From assembly GCA_905235575.1 (NCBI GenBank), contig CAJOLZ010000003.1:19860-83859 (forward strand): 64,000 nt of DNA, written 5' to 3'. Position 1 is the stretch's first letter. Each line of letters starts with the position of its first letter. The notes beneath the pieces are model-generated. The model was not told the DNA's origin and made no database searches. It was given only the letters and a program-made list of their open reading frames with translations. The DNA comes from an uncultured Bacteroidaceae bacterium (GTDB lineage: Bacteria > Bacteroidota > Bacteroidia > Bacteroidales > Bacteroidaceae). Of the stretch, positions 61,038 to 64,000 are shown one piece after another. Both the position numbers and the translations under genes were made by a program.

Positions 61038-61994
61038 ATGGTTTCTACGATGGGACAGACGAAAGTAATCGGGATGGGCGAGACCATTCTGGACATCATC
61101 TTCAAGGAGAATCAGCCGGTGGCGGCGGTGCCGGGTGGCAGCAGTTTCAACAGCATCATCAGCGTGGGTCGTGCCGGGGTGCCCTGCTCGTTTGTGGGCT
61201 ATGCGGGTGCAGACCTGGTGGGGCAGCAGACGGTGGACTTCATGCACCGCAACGGCGTGGACACCACCTATTTTCAGGTGCGCACGGACGAGAAGAGTGC
61301 GCTGAGCCTGGCCTTTCTGGACGAGCACGGCGACGCCAACTATGTCTTCTACAAAGAGCATCCACGTGCCGGCGAAGGCTGGACGCTCCCCGCTTTTTCC
61401 GAGGGCGACGTGCTGCTTTTCGGCTCCTATTTCGCAGCGTGCACAGGCATGCGTCCGCTGGTGGAAGACATGTTGCGAAGAGCGTCCGAGGCCGGAGCCA
61501 CCGTATATTACGACCTGAATTTCCGCCGCAGCCATCGTGACGAACTGGAGGCTCTGCTGCCTACCATACACTCCAACTTCCGTCTGAGCAGCGTGGTGAG
61601 GGGCAGTGCCGATGACTTCGACGTGATGTACGGCACGCGCGACGCGCGCGAGATATATGAGAAGTACGTGCGCGAATACTGCGAGGTGTTCGTGTGTACG
61701 GCCGGTGCAGCGTGCGTAACGGTGTGCACGCCCCAGGGCTGTTTCGATATCGCAGTGCCGCCCGTGGACGAAGTAGTGAGCACGGTGGGTGCCGGCGACA
61801 ATTTCAACGCTGGTCTGGCCTGCTCGATGATATGGGAAGGAATAACGAAAAACGCCCTGCCCCACATGGGACAAGGCGTATGGGAAAAGATTGTGTCCAC
61901 GGCATGCCGCTTTGCCGGCGAAGCATGCCGCACGACAGAAAACTACGTGAGCCACGATTTTGGTCGCCGGATGCAGCAGGAACACAACTGCTGA
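61038..61994 (+). CDS. PfkB-family carbohydrate kinase (fructokinase-like)
   Basis: A 318-residue ribokinase-fold kinase. The N-terminal motif VPGGSSFNSIISVGRAG matches the sugar-binding di-Gly region, and the C-terminal signature STVGAGDNFNAGLA holds the catalytic Asp and the anion hole. Close resemblance to fructokinases suggests a ketose substrate, but ribose, adenosine or 2-keto-3-deoxygluconate cannot be excluded. Met at 61050 is an alternative start. The convergent regulator gene ends 15 bases after its stop. Confidence 0.9.
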   Translation: MVSTMGQTKVIGMGETILDIIFKENQPVAAVPGGSSFNSIISVGRAGVPCSFVGYAGADLVGQQTVDFMHRNGVDTTYFQVRTDEKSALSLAFLDEHGDANYVFYKEHPRAGEGWTLPAFSEGDVLLFGSYFAACTGMRPLVEDMLRRASEAGATVYYDLNFRRSHRDELEALLPTIHSNFRLSSVVRGSADDFDVMYGTRDAREIYEKYVREYCEVFVCTAGAACVTVCTPQGCFDIAVPPVDEVVSTVGAGDNFNAGLACSMIWEGITKNALPHMGQGVWEKIVSTACRFAGEACRTTENYVSHDFGRRMQQEHNC

Positions 61995-62009
61995 CGGGTA
62001 CAGCAGGGA

Positions 62010-62987
62010 CTACAGTTTCACGTCGTCGAGGCTGATGAGCCCGTTCACGATGGCGTATATGGCAAGGCCTGCCGCGCTGTGAATCTGCAGTTTGCGGCTG
62101 ATGTTGCGCCGATGGGTCATCACCGTATTCACGCTTATGAAGAGTTCCTCGGCAATGGCTTTGTTGCTCAGGCCGCGTGCCACCTGCACGATTATCTCCC
62201 TTTCACGTTCGCTCAATTCGCCTCCTTCGGTGGCCTCTGCCGGCTGCACATTGTCGGTCTCGGGCATCGGAGTGTCGCTCATGCGTTCGCGCACCTCATT
62301 CTCCAGACGTTGCACACACTCGGCAAAGAGCGTGTCCTCCATGCGGCAATGGGCCTGAAGGGCCTCCTCAGTCATGAAGATGTCCATCAGGACGTCGTTC
62401 AGCAGTTGGGCGTTGTTGTTGCTAGGATTGTATTTTATAATGATGTTTTTCAGTTCCGTAATGCTCTTGGCGATGCTGGCATGGCTGTCTGCATGCTGTG
62501 CGACCACCGCGTGAAAGCTGGTGGCAGGCAGACGTCCCTGCAGAAGAATCTCTACGTGGGGATGTACGTGCGTATTCTCGTATTCCATGTGCCGCGCCAC
62601 CTCGTTGGCAAACTCGTCGTAGAAACGCAGTATCAGATAGGCGACGCGGTTGCCGGACGAGACATCGATGGCCTCTATGAGCTGGCGACGGATATGTGGA
62701 AGGCGATAGTCCACGAAGTACTGGTGGCTGTTCTTCAGATACCGTATCAGGTCGGGCAGCTGCACCTCGTCGGCCAGTTCGTTCACATGAGCAAAGGTGG
62801 TGTCCTTCACATAGTTCACGATGGCCAGAAAGGTTGACACATCCACACCGGCGGCACGGCAGGTCTCGGCCACGCTCTGGTCGCCAAAGCCCAGTGTGAT
62901 GCCGAAACGGTGCAGCATCTGCAACATACGATAGTCATCGCTGATGACATCGCTCATCGGGTCGTTTCGGTGAAATTTCTCGTTCAT
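62010..62987 (-). CDS. LuxR-type regulator with RIC/hemerythrin-like diiron domain
   Basis: A 325-residue protein. The first ~60 residues resemble the ScdA/YtfE N-terminal domain (GITLGFGDQSVAETCRAAGVD), though its CC pair is absent. Residues ~80-235 form a four-helix hemerythrin-like bundle with candidate iron ligands in NSHQYF, RHMEYEN, AQHADSH and QAHCRMEDTLF, the H-xxx-E spacing of repair-of-iron-centre proteins. Residues ~255-325 are a LuxR helix-turn-helix (LSEREREIIVQVARGLSNKA, then SVNTVMTHRRNI). It should sense oxygen, NO or oxidants through a diiron site and control transcription; msrA, transcribed away from it, is an obvious candidate target. Confidence 0.85.
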   Translation of the reverse strand: MNEKFHRNDPMSDVISDDYRMLQMLHRFGITLGFGDQSVAETCRAAGVDVSTFLAIVNYVKDTTFAHVNELADEVQLPDLIRYLKNSHQYFVDYRLPHIRRQLIEAIDVSSGNRVAYLILRFYDEFANEVARHMEYENTHVHPHVEILLQGRLPATSFHAVVAQHADSHASIAKSITELKNIIIKYNPSNNNAQLLNDVLMDIFMTEEALQAHCRMEDTLFAECVQRLENEVRERMSDTPMPETDNVQPAEATEGGELSEREREIIVQVARGLSNKAIAEELFISVNTVMTHRRNISRKLQIHSAAGLAIYAIVNGLISLDDVKL

Positions 62988-63014
62988 AATCTCAGAATAT
63001 TTTCATTTTGCACG

Positions 63015-63023
63015 GCAAAGATA
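63015..63023 (-). promoter_or_regulatory. -7 box of the hemerythrin-LuxR gene
   Basis: TATCTTTGC on the minus strand, 28 bases before the ATG. Together with the msrA promoter it forms a compact 106-base divergent control region. Confidence 0.65.
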
Positions 63024-63045
63024 TAAAGAAACTGATAATTCTTCG

Positions 63046-63054
63046 TACCTTTGT
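63046..63054 (+). promoter_or_regulatory. -7 box of msrA
   Basis: TACCTTTGT, 39 bases before the msrA ATG; no TTG at -33, which fits an activator-dependent promoter. Confidence 0.6.
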
Positions 63055-63093
63055 GCACAACATTTTTCAGCAATAACAACCAACAATAACGAC

Positions 63094-63612
63094 ATGAATA
63101 CGAAAGAAATCTACCTGGCAGGCGGCTGTTTCTGGGGTACGGAGCACTATTTCAAGCAGATTGAAGGTGTGGTGGAAACCGAGGTGGGATATGCCAACGG
63201 GCATACCGAGCACCCTACTTATAAGGATGTATGCACCGACCAGACGGGTTTCGCCGAGACGGTGCGCATCGTATACGACCCCAAACGCGTGGGGCTGCGC
63301 TTCCTGCTGCAGATGTACTTCCGCGCCATCGACCCGCTGAGTCTAAACCGCCAGGGGCACGACGAAGGCACGCAATACCGCACGGGCATCTACTACACCG
63401 AGGCAGAGCAACTGCCCATCGTGGAGGAGGTCTATGCAGCCGAGCAGGGAAAATATGACGAACCGCTGGCAGTGGAGAAGCAACCGCTGAAGAACTTCTA
63501 TTCCGCCGAGGACTATCATCAGGACTATCTCGACAAGAATCCACAGGGCTACTGCCACCTGCCGCTCGAGCTTTTCCGTTTTGCCCGCACCGCACAACCC
63601 GTCACCGACTGA
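63094..63612 (+). CDS. msrA: Peptide-methionine (S)-S-oxide reductase
   Basis: A 172-residue MsrA that repairs oxidised methionine (S-epimer) in proteins. The catalytic Cys12 is in GGCFWGTEHYF, and Glu/Tyr residues of the sulfoxide pocket follow. A resolving Cys lies in NPQGYCHLP near residue 153. No MsrB domain is fused to it. It has no signal peptide, so it is cytoplasmic. It is transcribed divergently from a probable oxidant-sensing regulator and closed by a strong hairpin. Confidence 0.95.
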   Translation: MNTKEIYLAGGCFWGTEHYFKQIEGVVETEVGYANGHTEHPTYKDVCTDQTGFAETVRIVYDPKRVGLRFLLQMYFRAIDPLSLNRQGHDEGTQYRTGIYYTEAEQLPIVEEVYAAEQGKYDEPLAVEKQPLKNFYSAEDYHQDYLDKNPQGYCHLPLELFRFARTAQPVTD

Positions 63613-63647
63613 CAGCGCGCCCGGCACACCCACTGCGCACCCTACAG

Positions 63648-63693
63648 ACGTCCCCACAGCCTTGCATCCAGAGGCAGTGGGGACGTTTCTTTT
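63648..63693 (+). terminator. Terminator of msrA
   Basis: ACGTCCCCAC (63648-63657) pairs with GTGGGGACGT (63677-63686), followed by a T-rich run. Confidence 0.9.
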
Positions 63694-63733
63694 TCCCTAA
63701 TGTCGAAGGGGGCATCGGAAGCAGGCTGTGCAA

Positions 63734-63818
63734 TGCACCACAGTGCGACGATTGACGCACCACGGTGCGAAGCCTGTCGCACCACGTTGCGACGCCCGTC
63801 GCAGCACGGTGCGTTTTT
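63734..63818 (+). repeat. 22-base-period palindrome array L13
   Basis: Cores lie at 63734, 63756, 63778 and 63800; the last, CGCAGCACGGTGCG, is followed by five T residues. Spacers are ACGATTGA, AAGCCTGT and ACGCCCGT. It lies between the msrA terminator and the next promoter. Confidence 0.93.
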
Positions 63819-63833
63819 AACCCGAATCGGTTA

Positions 63834-63865
63834 TTGTATATTCAATTACATTATTGTATCTTTGC
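63834..63865 (+). promoter_or_regulatory. Strong Bacteroidetes-type promoter near the window end
   Basis: TTG (63834-63836), a 20-base gap, then TATCTTTGC (63857-63865): one of the best matches in the window. Confidence 0.75.
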
Positions 63866-63871
63866 ATTCGT

Positions 63872-64000
63872 TAACAACATCAAGGAGTGGAATAAGACCG
63901 CTCGGTTATTCGTCATAAAGACTGTTCCTAATGTTTAGTCCCCACTCCTTAACATCCGAATCCGGACAGTTCACTGGGCTTTGACCCCGCATTTGCAATG
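63872..64000 (+). ncRNA. Candidate structured RNA, right end outside the window
   Basis: The ~130 bases after the promoter have no long open frame on the plus strand. AAGGAGTGG (63882-63890) can pair with CCACTCCTT (63942-63950), a 9-bp perfect stem enclosing 51 bases; inside it AATAAGACCG can pair with CGGTTATT (63891-63910). ACTGTTCC near 63922 could alternatively pair with GGACAGT near 63965. A stand-alone RNA (for example 6S-like) or a long regulatory leader are both possible; I cannot assign it to a family. Confidence 0.4.

Overview
The window looks like a chromosomal segment of a Bacteroidales bacterium, most likely a Prevotella/Segatella relative. The reasons are the promoters with TAnnTTTGC boxes instead of TATAAT, many SPII lipoproteins and beta-barrel proteins, a fused SecDF, DUF2723, DUF3098 next to ftsX, FAS1 lipoproteins, KorAB, and the chitin/GlcNAc genes. 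No phage, IS element, integron or CRISPR array is visible.

Layout. 1-5.7 kb: 3' end of an RlmL-type rRNA methyltransferase, a DPP-IV-type peptidase, PurD carrying an unexpected helicase-associated-like N-terminus, and a membrane protein. 6-15.3 kb: a DUF2723 membrane protein, a polysaccharide deacetylase, an MBOAT plus two SGNH proteins (probable O-acetylation operon), and HU. 15.9-21.5 kb: rhomboid protease, EEP phosphatase, SecDF and a small protein that may be SecB-like. 21.7-33.0 kb (minus strand): a nine-gene chitin/GlcNAc operon reading NagX, response regulator, ROK, GH18-ThuA, GH9, ThuA, ROK, NagB, sugar transporter. 33.1-37.8 kb: a tandem pair of 717-residue FAS1 lipoproteins. 38.1-41.1 kb: tRNA-Arg(CCT) and korAB. 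41.2-48.4 kb (minus strand): four envelope proteins (barrel, InlB-repeat, OmpA, coiled-coil lipoprotein). 48.9-56.0 kb: tyrS, tRNA-Gln(TTG), then miaB, ftsX, DUF3098, uppP, truB, queA and folK, ending at a strong terminator. 56.2-60.5 kb: a porin-like protein, a GH78 rhamnosidase and a VOC lipoprotein. 61.0-63.6 kb: a PfkB kinase, a hemerythrin(RIC)-LuxR regulator and a divergent msrA. The last ~130 bases carry a strong promoter followed by what looks like a structured RNA, cut by the window edge.

The most striking feature belongs to no standard class. Thirteen short arrays (L1-L13) are spread over the window, about one per 5 kb. Each has three or four copies of a 14-base near-palindrome (consensus CGCAnC-GTG/CAC-nTGCG) separated by 8-base spacers, giving a strict 22-base period, close to two helical turns. 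The period is not a multiple of three, so the arrays are not coding. They are polar, usually ending in GGTGCG followed by a T tract, and the first and last spacers differ in a reproducible way. Twelve of the thirteen lie at boundaries between transcription units, and four sit between two outward-facing promoters, where neither promoter's transcript should cover them. This points to a genome-wide DNA-level element (protein-binding or REP-like), although several copies may also act as terminators.
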